Part shown: in pieces, positions 33,201 through 46,333 of the stretch
How the letters are laid out: each line of letters starts with the position of its first letter
How positions within the stretch are numbered: the stretch's first letter is position 1
The notes under the pieces: model-generated
Told to the model about the DNA's origin: nothing
Seen by the model: the letters and a program-made list of their open reading frames with translations, nothing else
Database searches by the model: none
Source: Symbiobacterium terraclitae
Lineage (GTDB): Bacteria > Bacillota > Sulfobacillia > Symbiobacteriales > Symbiobacteriaceae
Assembly (NCBI RefSeq): GCF_017874315.1
Contig: NZ_JAGGLG010000029.1
Span: 1-56,966, forward strand
Length of the DNA stretch: 56,966 bases
Direction of reading: 5' to 3'
Position numbers and translations under genes: made by a program

Positions 33201-33827
33201 CTAGCCCTTCTTTTGTATGACCACACGCCGGAAGGGGTCCTGCCCCTCGCTGGTCGTCGTTACACCCGGGTAATCCTGCAAGGCCAGGTGGATCACCCTG
33301 CGCTCCTGGGCGCTCATCGGCTCCAGCACGGCGGGTTCGCCGCTGCGGACCACCCGCTCCGCAAGCCGCGTGGCCAGGGTGGTGAGCGTCTCGGTCCGGC
33401 GGCGGCGGTAGCCCTCCACATCCAGCACGATGCGGGATCCCTGCTGCCCGCTCCGGCCGGCGACCAGGTTGCACAGGTACTGAAGCGCATCCAGCGTCTG
33501 CCCGTGGTGGCCGATGAGGATGCCGGCTTCCTGGCCGGTCACGTCGACGTAGATATACTCCCCGTCCTCGCGGGTCTCAATCCGCACGCCGATCCCCATC
33601 GCCTCGCAGACGTCGGCCAGGAAGGCCTCCACCCGCTCCGCACGGTTCTCCTTCACCGTCACGCGAACGACAGCCGGCCGGGCCCCGATGCCGAGGAAGC
33701 CCCCTTTCCCCTCGTCCAGCACCTCAATGGTGACCCGGTCCGACGGAACGCCCAGTTCCTCCAGCGCCGCAAGCACCGCCTCGTCGACGGTCCGGCCGCT
33801 CCGTTCAACGCTTCTCATCCTGGTCAC
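33201..33827 (-). CDS. jag: RNA-binding protein Jag (KhpB, SpoIIIJ-associated)
   Basis: Jag/KhpB is an RNA-binding protein linked to cell elongation and envelope biogenesis. The 208-residue protein has the N-terminal Jag_N domain (about 5-55, with GFLGIGARPA), a KH domain (about 90-150, with GILIGHHGQTLDALQYL), and a C-terminal R3H domain. The R3H motif is visible as PMSAQERRVIHLAL. It starts with GTG overlapping the yidC stop as GTGA, so it is translationally coupled to yidC, its standard partner. Confidence 0.95.
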   Translation of the reverse strand: MTRMRSVERSGRTVDEAVLAALEELGVPSDRVTIEVLDEGKGGFLGIGARPAVVRVTVKENRAERVEAFLADVCEAMGIGVRIETREDGEYIYVDVTGQEAGILIGHHGQTLDALQYLCNLVAGRSGQQGSRIVLDVEGYRRRRTETLTTLATRLAERVVRSGEPAVLEPMSAQERRVIHLALQDYPGVTTTSEGQDPFRRVVIQKKG

Positions 33828-34528
33828 GCTTCCCCTTTCGAGCCGAGGCCGCCCTTAAGCCGCGGGAACCCCGGGTAGATCGCTTGCTGAATCAACCCGA
33901 AGAAGGTGCTGACCACCCAGTAGAGCACGATACTCGACGTGGGCATGGTAAATGCGATCCAGCCGAACATGATCGGCATGATCCAGGTCATCATCCGCTG
34001 ATTGGGGTCGGTGGCCATACCAGTCAGGTACTGCTGCAGGATCATCGACACCACGGTCAGGATCGCCAACGGAATGTCCCGCTGGCTCAGGTCGGCCCAG
34101 AGGAACTGGTAGGTATAGCCGTGGGCCACGGGATCGAACGCCTGGAAGACCGCGAACAGCGCGTACAGGATGGGCAGCTGTACCAGCAGCGGCAGGCAGC
34201 CCGAAAACGGGTTCACCTTCTCCTTCTGGTAGAGCGCCATCATCTCCTGGTTCATCTTCTCGGGATTGTCCTTGTACTTCTCCTGGATCGCCTTCATCAG
34301 CGGCTGGACTTCCTGCATCCGCTTCATCGACTTCATCTGGTAGATGGTCAGCGGCAGGATCACGATGCGCACGACCAGCGTGAGCAGGATGATGGCGACG
34401 CCGTAGTTGCCCGTAGCCTCCAGCAGCCAGCCCAGCAGGCTCGTCATGGGCTTGACCAGCCACTCAGGAACCAAGAACGAGGTGATCAATATCGGGAAAC
34501 CCCCCAAGCGTTCAGCGTGAACCCCCAT
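33824..34528 (-). CDS. yidC: Membrane protein insertase YidC/Oxa1 (SpoIIIJ type)
   Basis: YidC inserts and folds membrane proteins with or without the Sec translocon. The protein (234 residues from the ATG; a TTG at 34489 with GGGGGG upstream is an alternative) has five transmembrane helices. They lie at about 25-35, 40-60, 105-130, 150-170 and 180-210. The positively charged hydrophilic groove has an arginine in LVVRIVILPLT, and the cytoplasmic hairpin runs MKSMKRMQEVQPLMKAIQ. No lipobox cysteine is visible, unlike many Bacillus YidC proteins. It sits in rpmH-rnpA-yidD-yidC-jag. Confidence 0.95.
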   Translation of the reverse strand: MGVHAERLGGFPILITSFLVPEWLVKPMTSLLGWLLEATGNYGVAIILLTLVVRIVILPLTIYQMKSMKRMQEVQPLMKAIQEKYKDNPEKMNQEMMALYQKEKVNPFSGCLPLLVQLPILYALFAVFQAFDPVAHGYTYQFLWADLSQRDIPLAILTVVSMILQQYLTGMATDPNQRMMTWIMPIMFGWIAFTMPTSSIVLYWVVSTFFGLIQQAIYPGFPRLKGGLGSKGEA

Positions 34529-34531
34529 GGA

Positions 34532-34744
34532 TTAAGGGACCGGATCGTACCCTCCCGGGTGGAAGGGATGGCAGCGCAGCACCCGCCGTACGGCCAGCCA
34601 CGACCCCTTGATGGCTCCGTACTTGGCAAGCGCCTCATATGCGTATTGGGAACAGGAAGGGTAGAACCGACACGTCGGCGCGCCCTTGAGCGGTGACAGG
34701 TACCGCTGGTAGAAACGCACCGCGCCCATCAACAACCGCTTCAT
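34532..34744 (-). CDS. yidD: Membrane protein insertion efficiency factor YidD
   Basis: YidD is a small protein that assists membrane protein insertion. The 70-residue sequence carries the family signature [23 protein letters not shown] with conserved cysteines (motif truncated here by position), then [18 protein letters not shown]. It lies four bases from yidC and seven from rnpA, in the conserved cluster. Confidence 0.96.
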   Translation of the reverse strand: MKRLLMGAVRFYQRYLSPLKGAPTCRFYPSCSQYAYEALAKYGAIKGSWLAVRRVLRCHPFHPGGYDPVP

Positions 34745-34750
34745 GGCAGC

Positions 34751-35104
34751 CTATCCTTCCCGCTGCAGCAGTCCCGCTCGTTCAAACAGCTCCTCAATCT
34801 TCGCGCGGAGTTCGGGAAACGGCATGTCCACCGCGGCCTGGCGCCCGACGACCACCACGTGATGCCCGGGGCGGATGCGCGGCCAAAACGAGCGGACGGC
34901 CTCCCGGAGGCGCCGCTTCACGCGGTTGCGCACCACCGCCTTGCCCAGACGCCGCCCGGCCGCGAACCCGACGCGGGTAGCGGTCCCCGCCTCCTGCTTC
35001 AGGGCGTGGATCACCGCAGCGCGGTTGGCCGCAGAGCGACCCTGCGTGTATACCGACTGGAAAGCAACCCGTGACTTCAGCCGATACGCCTTCTTCATCC
35101 GCAT
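34751..35104 (-). CDS. rnpA: Ribonuclease P protein component
   Basis: RnpA is the protein subunit of RNase P, which matures the 5' ends of tRNAs. The chosen start MRMKKAYRLKSR gives 117 residues; the second methionine (35098) is equally possible. The RNA-binding signature RRLGKAVVRNRVKRRLREA is clear, preceded by RVGFAAG. It follows rpmH in the universal rpmH-rnpA order. Confidence 0.95.
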   Translation of the reverse strand: MRMKKAYRLKSRVAFQSVYTQGRSAANRAAVIHALKQEAGTATRVGFAAGRRLGKAVVRNRVKRRLREAVRSFWPRIRPGHHVVVVGRQAAVDMPFPELRAKIEELFERAGLLQREG

Positions 35105-35207
35105 CGGGAGGGATTCGCCCCCTGGCCGGCGCTTCCCTCCCCTTCCTCCATCTTCATGGGGCACCAGGGGAATATGGAAAAAGAGCCACGACGGATGCCG
35201 TCGCGGC

Positions 35208-35342
35208 CTAGACAGTCAGGCGCTTCCGCCCCTTCAGGCGCCGGGCCTTCAGAACTCTGCGACCACCCCGGGTGCTCATGCGGCTCAGGAAGCCATGAAC
35301 CCGCTTGTACTGGCGGTTATGTGGCTGGAATGTACGCTTCAA
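35208..35342 (-). CDS. rpmH: 50S ribosomal protein bL34
   Basis: bL34 is a short basic protein of the 50S subunit. The 44-residue product reads (M)[17 protein letters not shown], then [17 protein letters not shown], then LKGRKRLTV, an almost canonical bL34. It starts with TTG, with GGGGGG eight bases upstream, which explains why an ATG-only scan would miss it. A near-consensus promoter lies about 40 bases upstream. It is the first gene left of the origin and leads the rnpA-yidD-yidC-jag operon. Confidence 0.96.
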   Translation of the reverse strand: MKRTFQPHNRQYKRVHGFLSRMSTRGGRRVLKARRLKGRKRLTV

Positions 35343-35383
35343 CCGGAACACCCCCCAACCGATCGCGGAAAAGACACACGCGG

Positions 35384-35412
35384 ATTATACCGGAGCGATA
35401 GGCCCGCGTCAA
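35384..35412 (-). promoter_or_regulatory. rpmH operon promoter
   Basis: On the minus strand TTGACG and TATAAT are separated by 17 bases, about 45 bases before the rpmH TTG. It faces away from dnaA across the origin. Confidence 0.85.
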
Positions 35413-35450
35413 GCCAAATTGCACCGGCCGTTCCTCCGGATAACAGGAAG

Positions 35451-35798
35451 GGTGGATAACCAGGGGAGGCCGCGGCCGTGGAAGATGTGGACAGCGGGGA
35501 TCGACGGCGCGCGGATGGCAGGCTCGTCCCCAACTTCCACACACAGGTTGTCCCCACGCGCGCAGATCTGGGGATTCCCACTAACAGATTATCCACGCGC
35601 GAGGAGGAGGTTATCCGCCGCGCGCCGTACCCTTTTCCCCAGAGAAATCGATGCGTGGGGATAGCCCCGCCGGAGTTTGTTGATAACTCCCACACAGTCT
35701 GGTATCATTGCCCTACAGCCCGTCCGCTCCCGCGTCAGCGGGAGTTGGAACAGGCTCGCATCTTTTTATGCACAAGTTGTGGACAAGGCTGTGTACAA
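35451..35798. other. oriC: oriC, left DnaA-box cluster between rpmH and dnaA
   Basis: DnaA-box-like 9-mers on both strands: GGTGGATAA at 35451, TGTGGACAG at 35486, TTGTCCCCA at 35548, TTATCCACG at 35589, TTATCCGCC at 35611, TTATGCACA at 35766, TGTGGACAA at 35778 and TGTGTACAA at 35790. The last three are tightly packed. The transcription direction of genes switches here from minus to plus. With the boxes after dnaA this gives the bipartite origin layout known from B. subtilis. Confidence 0.85.
35680..35708 (+). promoter_or_regulatory. dnaA promoter candidate
   Basis: TTGATA and TATCAT are separated by 17 bases, about 150 bases before the dnaA start. Three DnaA boxes lie between it and the gene, a layout compatible with autoregulation. 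Confidence 0.6.
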
Positions 35799-35858
35799 CT
35801 TGTTGATACGCCCCGGTCAGGCAGGCGATTTTCACCGCGCCGAGGAGGCCATCGCATT

Positions 35859-37235
35859 ATGAAAACCGAGCTATCAGAGGTATGGCAGCAGTGCCTCGAT
35901 CTCCTGGAACGGCAGACGTCCAAGACGGCCGTTGAAAACTGGTTGCGTAACACCCGACCGGTTGCAGTAGTTGAGGACACCATCATCATCGGCGTGCAAG
36001 GAGAGTTCGCCAAGGACCGCATGGAGTCACGCTATGGCGCCCTGCTGCGCCAGGCGCTGCGCGACCTGACCAAGCGCAACATGCAGCTCAAGTTCGTGGC
36101 TAACCCCAACGTCATCGAGGAACTGCCGATCGGCCCTGCTGACGGGCTCACGGAAGCGGAGCAGCCGCCCCCGGCGGCCGACGACTATTCGAACGGATCC
36201 GGCCGTCTGCTGGGCTACATTAACCCGAAGTACACCTTCGAGACGTTCGTCGTCGGCAACAGCAACCGGTTTGCCCACGCGGCCGCCCTCGCGGTGGCCG
36301 AGGCCCCGGCGCGCACGTACAACCCGCTCTTCATCTATGGTGGCGTCGGTCTCGGAAAGACCCACCTCATGCACGCAATCGGTCACTATGTGATGAAGCA
36401 CAACCCCACCGCGCGCGTCGCCTACGTTTCCACCGAAACGTTCACGAATGAGTTTATCTCAGCAATTCAAAAGGGCTCGACCACGGCTTTCCAAAACCGC
36501 TATCGCAAGGTCGATGTGCTGCTCATCGACGACATTCAGTTCCTGGCGGGCAAGGAGGCCACGCAGGAGGAGTTCTACCATACCTTCAACGCCATCCGCG
36601 AGGCGAACAAGCAGATCGTGATCTCCTCTGACCGACCGCCCAAGGAGATCCCCACGCTGGAAGACCGGCTCCGCTCCCGGTTCGAGTGGGGCCTGATCTG
36701 TGACATTCAGCCGCCGGACCTGGAGACGCGCACCGCAATCCTGCGGAAAAAGGCGCTGAATGAGGAACTGCATGTGCCCGACGAGGTCACGAACTACATC
36801 GCCACCAACATCGAGACCAACATCCGCGAGCTGGAGGGCGCCCTGACGCGCGTGGTGGCTTACGCCAACATGCTCAACAGCCCCCTGACCTACGAGCTCG
36901 CGGTCCACGCCCTCAAGGACATCCTGCCGCCCCACCGGCCCAAGCAAATCACGATCCAGACCATCAAGCAGGTGGTGGCGGATCACTATAACATCCGGAT
37001 GCAGGACTTCGAGGTGCGCAACCGCTCGCGCAGTGTAGCCTACCCGCGCCAGATCGCCATGTACCTCTCGCGCGAGCTGACCGACGCCTCGCTGCCCAAG
37101 ATCGGCGAGGAGTTCGGCGGGCGCGACCACACCACGGTCATCCACGCCTGCGACAAGATCGCGGAGGACATCAAGAACGACGCGGCCTTCGCGCAGACCA
37201 TCGAGGAGTTGATCGCGCGCATCCGCGCAGAATAG
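35859..37235 (+). CDS. dnaA: Chromosomal replication initiator protein DnaA
   Basis: DnaA binds DnaA boxes at oriC and, in its ATP form, opens the duplex and loads DnaB. The ATG at 35859 behind GAGGAGG gives 458 residues. Domain I spans about 1-80 and a short linker domain II about 81-118. The AAA+ domain has Walker [10 protein letters not shown] at 161-169, Walker [15 protein letters not shown], and the [10 protein letters not shown] sensor 2 region. The C-terminal DNA-binding domain has the DnaA signature [15 protein letters not shown]. Upstream and downstream DnaA boxes surround the gene. Confidence 0.98.
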   Translation: MKTELSEVWQQCLDLLERQTSKTAVENWLRNTRPVAVVEDTIIIGVQGEFAKDRMESRYGALLRQALRDLTKRNMQLKFVANPNVIEELPIGPADGLTEAEQPPPAADDYSNGSGRLLGYINPKYTFETFVVGNSNRFAHAAALAVAEAPARTYNPLFIYGGVGLGKTHLMHAIGHYVMKHNPTARVAYVSTETFTNEFISAIQKGSTTAFQNRYRKVDVLLIDDIQFLAGKEATQEEFYHTFNAIREANKQIVISSDRPPKEIPTLEDRLRSRFEWGLICDIQPPDLETRTAILRKKALNEELHVPDEVTNYIATNIETNIRELEGALTRVVAYANMLNSPLTYELAVHALKDILPPHRPKQITIQTIKQVVADHYNIRMQDFEVRNRSRSVAYPRQIAMYLSRELTDASLPKIGEEFGGRDHTTVIHACDKIAEDIKNDAAFAQTIEELIARIRAE

Positions 37236-37265
37236 CCGCGCGTCTCCCCAGGCGAAGCCGGCCAA

Positions 37266-37356
37266 TGTGGATAGAACGCGCGCCGATACCCACAAGCTAT
37301 CGCGCCGCGCGACGGTTGCGACGCAACATATCCACGGGGTTTTCCACATATCCACA
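37266..37356. other. oriC: oriC, right DnaA-box cluster between dnaA and dnaN
   Basis: Boxes TGTGGATAG (37266), TACCCACAA (37287), ATATCCACG (37328), TTTCCACAT (37341) and ATATCCACA (37348). The relatively AT-rich run TTACAATGACCATTG with a nearby repeat of CAATGAC follows at about 37361-37390. That run could be the unwinding element. A TACAAT at 37362-37367 could also be the dnaN -10 overlapped by DnaA boxes. Confidence 0.75.
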
Positions 37357-37450
37357 GGGCTTACAATGACCATTGCCCCAATGACAATGCTTCAACCGCG
37401 TGAGAAGCGCGCCGTTACGAACTGCGGCCGCCCAAGAAGGAGGGCTACGA

Positions 37451-38557
37451 GTGAAGATCCTGATCAGCCAGGAGGGCCTGAACGCCACGCTGGCCACGGT
37501 GGCCAGGGCAGTCTCCACCAAGAACACGATCCCCGTCCTGTCCGGCGTCTATCTTTCCGCCCGTGACGGAGCGCTCACCATCCGCGCCACCGACCTCGAG
37601 CTGGCCATCGAGGCTTTCACGCCCTGCGAGGTGATCAGCGAGGGCGAGATCGTCCTCCCGGCCCGCTACTTCGCCGACCTTATCCGCCGGATCCCCTACG
37701 GCAACATTGAACTGTCGGTCGACTACCAGAACTACGTAGCTTCCCTCCGCTGGGGCCGGTCGCAGTACGTCATCCACGGCTTCTCCGCCGAGCAGTTCCC
37801 CAGCGTCCCGGACATCGCCGGCGCCTCGGTCTTTACCGTCAGCCAATCTCTACTCCGCGATCTCCTCCGGCAGACCACCTTCGCGGCCGGTCACGACGAA
37901 TCCAAGCCCTGGCTCACCGGCGTCCTCTTCAAGCTCCGGGAGAACAAGATCACCGGCACGGCCACCGACAGCGTCCGCATCGCCCATGCCGAGTCCGCCG
38001 TCGAGAACCCGAGCGATCACGCCTTCTCCATCATCATCCCGAGCCGGTCGCTCAACGAGGTCACCCGCCTGCTCACCGGCGACGAGGAGAGCCAGGTGCG
38101 CGTCTCGGTCACCGCCAACCAGGTCTTCTTTGACCTGGGCAACATGCGCGTCATCTCGCGCCTCCTGGAGGGGCAGTATCCCGACGTGATGCGGCTGGTG
38201 CCGCAGACCTACCCCACCGATGCGGTACTGCCGCGCGCCGAATTCATGGAGGCCTTGGAGCGCGCCACCCTGATCGCCCGGGACGGCGCCGTCAAGATCA
38301 GCATCCAGCCCGAGAAGGTGACCATCACCTCGAATACACCCGAAGTCGGCCACGTGTACGAGGAGCTGGCGGTCGCCAGCATGACCGGCGACCCTATTGA
38401 CATCGGGTTCAACGCCAAGTACCTCCTCGACTTCCTGAAGGTGCTGGAGACGAGCGAGTTCCGCTTCCAGTGCTCGGGAAGCCGCAACCCCGCCCGGCTC
38501 CAGCCGGCGGGCAGCAGCCAGTTCCTCTACGTCGTCCTGCCCCTGATCACGCTCTAG
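37451..38557 (+). CDS. dnaN: DNA polymerase III sliding clamp, beta subunit
   Basis: The beta clamp encircles DNA and tethers polymerase III. GTG at 37451 behind AAGGAGG gives 368 residues starting MKILISQEGLNATLATVARA. Three clamp domains can be followed, with YGNIELSVDYQNYVASLRWG in domain 1. The C-terminal LPLITL matches the usual hydrophobic clamp end. It follows dnaA across a short DnaA-box region and precedes yaaA-recF. Confidence 0.97.
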   Translation: MKILISQEGLNATLATVARAVSTKNTIPVLSGVYLSARDGALTIRATDLELAIEAFTPCEVISEGEIVLPARYFADLIRRIPYGNIELSVDYQNYVASLRWGRSQYVIHGFSAEQFPSVPDIAGASVFTVSQSLLRDLLRQTTFAAGHDESKPWLTGVLFKLRENKITGTATDSVRIAHAESAVENPSDHAFSIIIPSRSLNEVTRLLTGDEESQVRVSVTANQVFFDLGNMRVISRLLEGQYPDVMRLVPQTYPTDAVLPRAEFMEALERATLIARDGAVKISIQPEKVTITSNTPEVGHVYEELAVASMTGDPIDIGFNAKYLLDFLKVLETSEFRFQCSGSRNPARLQPAGSSQFLYVVLPLITL

Positions 38558-38567
38558 GAAGCGCGCC

Positions 38568-38795
38568 ATGGCCGAACAGATCATCACCATCCGCACCGAG
38601 TACATCACCCTAGACGCCTTCCTCAAGTGGGCCGGTGTCGCCGCCACAGGCGGTCAGGCCAAGAGCATGATCGCCGCCGGCGAAGTCCGGGTGAACGGCG
38701 AGCCCGAGCGCCGGCGCGGCCGGAAGCTCTATCCGGGCGACCGGGTGAGCCTCTCCTCCGGCGGTGCGTGGGTGCTCCAGCGCGAGGGGGAATGA
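38568..38795 (+). CDS. yaaA: S4-domain RNA-binding protein YaaA (RlbA)
   Basis: The 75-residue protein has the S4 RNA-binding fold: ITLDAFLKWAGVAATGGQAK, then MIAAGEVRVNGEPERRRGRKLYPGD (positions only). YaaA proteins are linked to late 50S assembly. It lies between dnaN and recF, its standard place, and its stop overlaps the recF start as ATGA. Confidence 0.94.
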   Translation: MAEQIITIRTEYITLDAFLKWAGVAATGGQAKSMIAAGEVRVNGEPERRRGRKLYPGDRVSLSSGGAWVLQREGE

Positions 38796-39925
38796 GGTTG
38801 TATCTCGCCGCGCTCCAACTTGAGTCCTTTCGCAACTACGACTCCCTCTCCATCCGCTTCTCCCCGGGCCTCAATGTCCTGCACGGCGACAACGCCCAGG
38901 GGAAGACCAACCTCCTCGAGGCCATCCACTTCCTGGCCACCGGCAAGAGCCACCGCACCTCCCGGGATCAGGACCTGATCCAGGAGGGCAAGGACGCGCT
39001 GCGGGCCCGTGCGGAAGTGGTGCGCAAGACCGGTTCGATCGACCTCGAGCTGCAGTACGGCCACGAAACCCGCAAGCAGCTGAAGATCAACGGGATCCCG
39101 GAGCGCAAGATCGCCCGCCTTGTGGGCAGCCTCGCCGCCGTCCTCTTCTCCCCCGACGACCTGCAGCTGCTCAAGGGCCCGCCCTCGGGACGCCGGCGCT
39201 TCCTGGACCTGGAGCTGTCGCAGATCTCCCAGAACTACCTGCACCACCTGATGACGTACAACCGCCTGCTCGCCCAGCGCAACACGCTGCTCAAGCAGCC
39301 GGTCGTCGACGAGGGGCTCATGGCGGTCTATGACGAGCAGCTGGTGGAGTCCGGCGCGCAGCTCATCGTCCGGCGGGCCGAGGCGGTCCGCCGGCTCTCG
39401 CCTATTGCTGCCCGCTACCACGAGATGCTCTCCGACGGGCGCGAGGGGCTGCGCCTCGCCTATCAGAGCCAGGGCGCGGACGAGGGCGGCCAGCCCGACC
39501 TGCTGGAGACGGCCGACCGCCTCCGGCGGGCGCTGACGAGGGTGCGCCACGAGGAGCGGCGCCGGCAGGTGACGCTCGTCGGTCCCCACCGCGACGACCT
39601 CGCCATCTGGGTGGCCGGCCGGGATGCGCGCCTGTACGCCTCACAGGGCCAGCAGCGCACCGCCGTTCTGGCGCTGAAGCTGGCCGAACTGCAGTTCATG
39701 ACGGAGGAGATCGGCGAAGCTCCTCTGCTGCTGCTGGACGACGTGGCCTCCGAACTGGATCCGCACCGGCGTCACTACCTGCTGGCGGCCGTGCAGGAAG
39801 GGGTCCAGAGCTTCATCACCTGCACCGACCTGGATGACCTGATGGTGCGGCAGTGGCCCGCCGAACACCGCCTCTTCCGCGTGCGGAGCGGGACGGTGAA
39901 CCTAGACGAAAAGGGGTTGGCGTGA
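38792..39925 (+). CDS. recF: DNA replication and repair protein RecF
   Basis: RecF is an SMC-like ATPase that helps load RecA at gaps through RecOR. The 377-residue protein starts MRLYLAALQLESFRNY. It has Walker A GDNAQGKTNLLEA at about 32-44, the ABC signature region ASQGQQRTAVLALKLAE, and Walker B APLLLLDDVASELD. It overlaps yaaA by four bases and remB by one, so the trio is translationally coupled. Confidence 0.97.
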   Translation: MRLYLAALQLESFRNYDSLSIRFSPGLNVLHGDNAQGKTNLLEAIHFLATGKSHRTSRDQDLIQEGKDALRARAEVVRKTGSIDLELQYGHETRKQLKINGIPERKIARLVGSLAAVLFSPDDLQLLKGPPSGRRRFLDLELSQISQNYLHHLMTYNRLLAQRNTLLKQPVVDEGLMAVYDEQLVESGAQLIVRRAEAVRRLSPIAARYHEMLSDGREGLRLAYQSQGADEGGQPDLLETADRLRRALTRVRHEERRRQVTLVGPHRDDLAIWVAGRDARLYASQGQQRTAVLALKLAELQFMTEEIGEAPLLLLDDVASELDPHRRHYLLAAVQEGVQSFITCTDLDDLMVRQWPAEHRLFRVRSGTVNLDEKGLA

Positions 39926-40182
39926 TGTACCTCCACGTGGGCACAGACGTGGTGGTGAACCTGCGACAGGTCATCGCCATTCTCGATCTGCGCAGCGCCG
40001 GTCGGGGACAGGCCACGGTCGAGCTGCTCGAGCGGCTCAGGCGGGAAGGCCGCCTCACCGACATCAGCGGCGGCGGGGCCAAGAGCCTTGTCCTGACCCG
40101 CTCCGGCGGCATCCTGTCTCCCATCTCCTCGACCACGCTGAAGAGGCGTTCAGTTTCCAGCACCGAGGTCTGTCACTTGTGA
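39925..40182 (+). CDS. remB: Extracellular matrix regulator RemB-like protein (DUF370)
   Basis: The 85-residue protein begins MYLHVGTDVVVNLRQVIAILDL, typical of YaaB/RemB, a DUF370 paralogue of RemA that affects biofilm gene expression in B. subtilis. It has no catalytic motif. It overlaps the recF stop by one base (TGATG) and precedes gyrB, the conserved recF-remB-gyrB order. DNA binding is inferred from RemA. Confidence 0.9.
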   Translation: MYLHVGTDVVVNLRQVIAILDLRSAGRGQATVELLERLRREGRLTDISGGGAKSLVLTRSGGILSPISSTTLKRRSVSSTEVCHL

Positions 40183-40205
40183 TAACTCTTTCGTTGTGAT
40201 AGCAT
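40177..40205 (+). promoter_or_regulatory. gyrB promoter candidate
   Basis: TTGTGA and TAGCAT are separated by 17 bases, 45 bases before the gyrB GTG. It overlaps the end of remB. Confidence 0.5.
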
Positions 40206-40219
40206 TGCTCTGATATTGA

Positions 40220-42208
<1,989 letters not shown>

Positions 42209-42244
42209 GCGCTGGTACGACTCCCAGCTTAGGAGGAGAAGCTT

Positions 42245-44692
<2,448 letters not shown>

Positions 44693-44742
44693 CCTCCGGC
44701 GGAGCGCCTCCTCCTCCGAAAGTAGGATTTTTGCAAAAGCGG

Positions 44743-44771
44743 TTGCATCTTGTGAAATCGGGTGCTATACT
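44743..44771 (+). promoter_or_regulatory. Promoter of the serine-cluster T-box transcript
   Basis: TTGCAT and TATACT are separated by 17 bases directly upstream of the T-box leader. Confidence 0.8.
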
Positions 44772-44779
44772 CCACCCAA

Positions 44780-45141
44780 ACACGCCCCATGACGGGGGAA
44801 AAAGGCTCCCCTCCGGTCAGCAGAGAGCCGGCGGCTGGTGCAAGCCGGCGACCGCGGGATCCGTTCCGCCCCCCGAGGGTCCGGGGATGACCCGGTCGGG
44901 TTCGGCCCGTTAGCGCCGAGTCGAGTGGGTGGCCGGCCGTGCCGGCGCCAACGTCGGGTGGCACCGCGGGAGCAGACTCCCGTCCCTGACTGCAGCAGGG
45001 ACGGGAGTGTCGTTTTCCGGGGGACCCGTCGCGGCGGTATGGCAGGCGGCGCCAAGCAGGGTGGCACCGCGGGGAGTGAGGCCCCGTCCCTGGCAGTTCC
45101 GGTACCGCGCAAGCGGCAACCGGCCTGCCGTGGGCGGGGCC
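44780..45141 (+). promoter_or_regulatory. T-box riboswitch with two antiterminator modules, probably tRNA-Ser sensing
   Basis: Stem I carries the AGAGAG...GGCTGGTGCAA distal-loop pattern (44822-44850). Downstream, on its 3' side, GGATCCGTTCC offers TCC (Ser) as a plausible specifier. Module 1 has T-box GGGTGGCACCGCGG (44956-44969), then terminator stem ACTCCCGTCCCTG/CAGGGACGGGAGT (44976-45008) with a TTTT tail. Module 2 repeats AGGGTGGCACCGCGG (45058-45072) and CGTCCCT. Its competing stem GGCCCCG-T-CCC/GGG-CGGGGCC (45080-45141) has a weak tail. Only one stem I is seen. Uncharged tRNA should favour read-through into the aminotransferase-serA genes. Confidence 0.85.
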
Positions 45142-45172
45142 CAATTGCATTTCAGGGGGAGGCAGAGCGGCG

Positions 45173-46333
45173 ATGTTGAGAGAGAAGTCCTTGTTGATGA
45201 TTCCCGGACCCACGCCGATTCCGCCCCAGGTGGCGGCGGCCATGACCCAGCCGATGATCAACCATCGCGGCGAGGCCTTCAGCGATCTGTTCGACGAGGT
45301 CGCGGTGGGGCTCAAGCAGGTCTTCCGCACCGAGCAGCCGGTCTACGTCTTCCCCGGCGCAGGTTCGGGCGGTTGGGAGGCGGCCCTGGTGAACACCCTG
45401 AACCCGGGTGACACGGTGCTCAGCGTCTCGGTCGGTGACTTTGGCGAGCGCTGGTTCAAGGTGGCCACCAAGCTGGGCCTCGCCGTGGAGCGGCTGCGCT
45501 TCGAGCCCGGCCAGGCCGCGGACCCGGCCCGCATCGCCGAGCGGCTGGCGGACGACCGCGAGAAGCGGATCAAGGCCGTGCTGATCCAGCACAACGAGAC
45601 CTCCACCGGCGTCACCAACGACGTGGAGGCCATCGCCCGGGTGGTCCGGGAGCACGGCGCCCTGATCATGGTCGACGCCGTATCCGGCCTCGGCGCCCTG
45701 CCGCTGGAGATGGACAGGTGGGACCTGGACGTGGTGCTGACCGGCGCCCACAAGGCGCTGATGTGCCCGCCCGGCCTCTCCATCGTCGCCTTCTCCGAGC
45801 GGGCACGGGCGGCCAGCGAGCAGAACACCATGCCCCGCTTCTACTGGGACCTGAAGGCGGTGCACAGCAGCTACCTGAAGCGGCAGACGCCGTACACCCC
45901 GGCCATCTCGCTCTTCTACGCCCTTCAGGCCGCGCTGCGGCTCATCCAGGCCGAGACCCTGGAGGGCGCCTGGGCCCGCCATCGCGTGATGGGCGCCATG
46001 TGCCGGGCCGGCGTAAGGGCGATGGGCCTTCAGCTCCTGGCGCAGGACGAGGCCAGGGCCTCCAACGCCGTCACGGCCGTGGTCTCCCCCGTGGACCCGA
46101 AGCAGCTGCGCAAGGTGGCCCGGGAGCGGCTCGGCGTGCAGCTGGCCGGCGGCCAGGCGGAGCTTGCCGACAAGATCTTCCGCATCGGCCACCTGGGCTA
46201 CGTGGTGCCGGGCGACGTGCTGCAGGCCCTCGCGGCCACCGAGATGGCGCTGGCGGTGCTCGGGCAGGACGTGCAGATCGGCAGGGCCGTGGCGGCGGCG
46301 CAGGAGGTGTGGATGCGGGAGCTTCGTGGATGA
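45173..46333 (+). CDS. Class V aminotransferase, likely serine or phosphoserine biosynthesis
   Basis: The 386-residue PLP enzyme belongs to the alanine-glyoxylate/serine-pyruvate aminotransferase branch. It has IPGPTPIPPQV near the N-terminus, GAGSGGWEAAL, HNETSTG, the PLP-ring aspartate Asp168 in VDAVS, and the Schiff-base lysine Lys194 in TGAHKALMCPPG. It does not look like SerC. Its place between a T-box leader and serA suggests it makes phosphoserine from 3-phosphohydroxypyruvate, or a related serine/glyoxylate transamination. That role is inference from context. The ATG has GGGGGAGG ten bases upstream. Confidence 0.88.
   Translation: MLREKSLLMIPGPTPIPPQVAAAMTQPMINHRGEAFSDLFDEVAVGLKQVFRTEQPVYVFPGAGSGGWEAALVNTLNPGDTVLSVSVGDFGERWFKVATKLGLAVERLRFEPGQAADPARIAERLADDREKRIKAVLIQHNETSTGVTNDVEAIARVVREHGALIMVDAVSGLGALPLEMDRWDLDVVLTGAHKALMCPPGLSIVAFSERARAASEQNTMPRFYWDLKAVHSSYLKRQTPYTPAISLFYALQAALRLIQAETLEGAWARHRVMGAMCRAGVRAMGLQLLAQDEARASNAVTAVVSPVDPKQLRKVARERLGVQLAGGQAELADKIFRIGHLGYVVPGDVLQALAATEMALAVLGQDVQIGRAVAAAQEVWMRELRG

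Noticed and set aside
39931-39946. CTCCACGTGGGCA inside remB as a parS
   Set aside because: About five mismatches outside the core and within conserved coding sequence (MYLHVGT).
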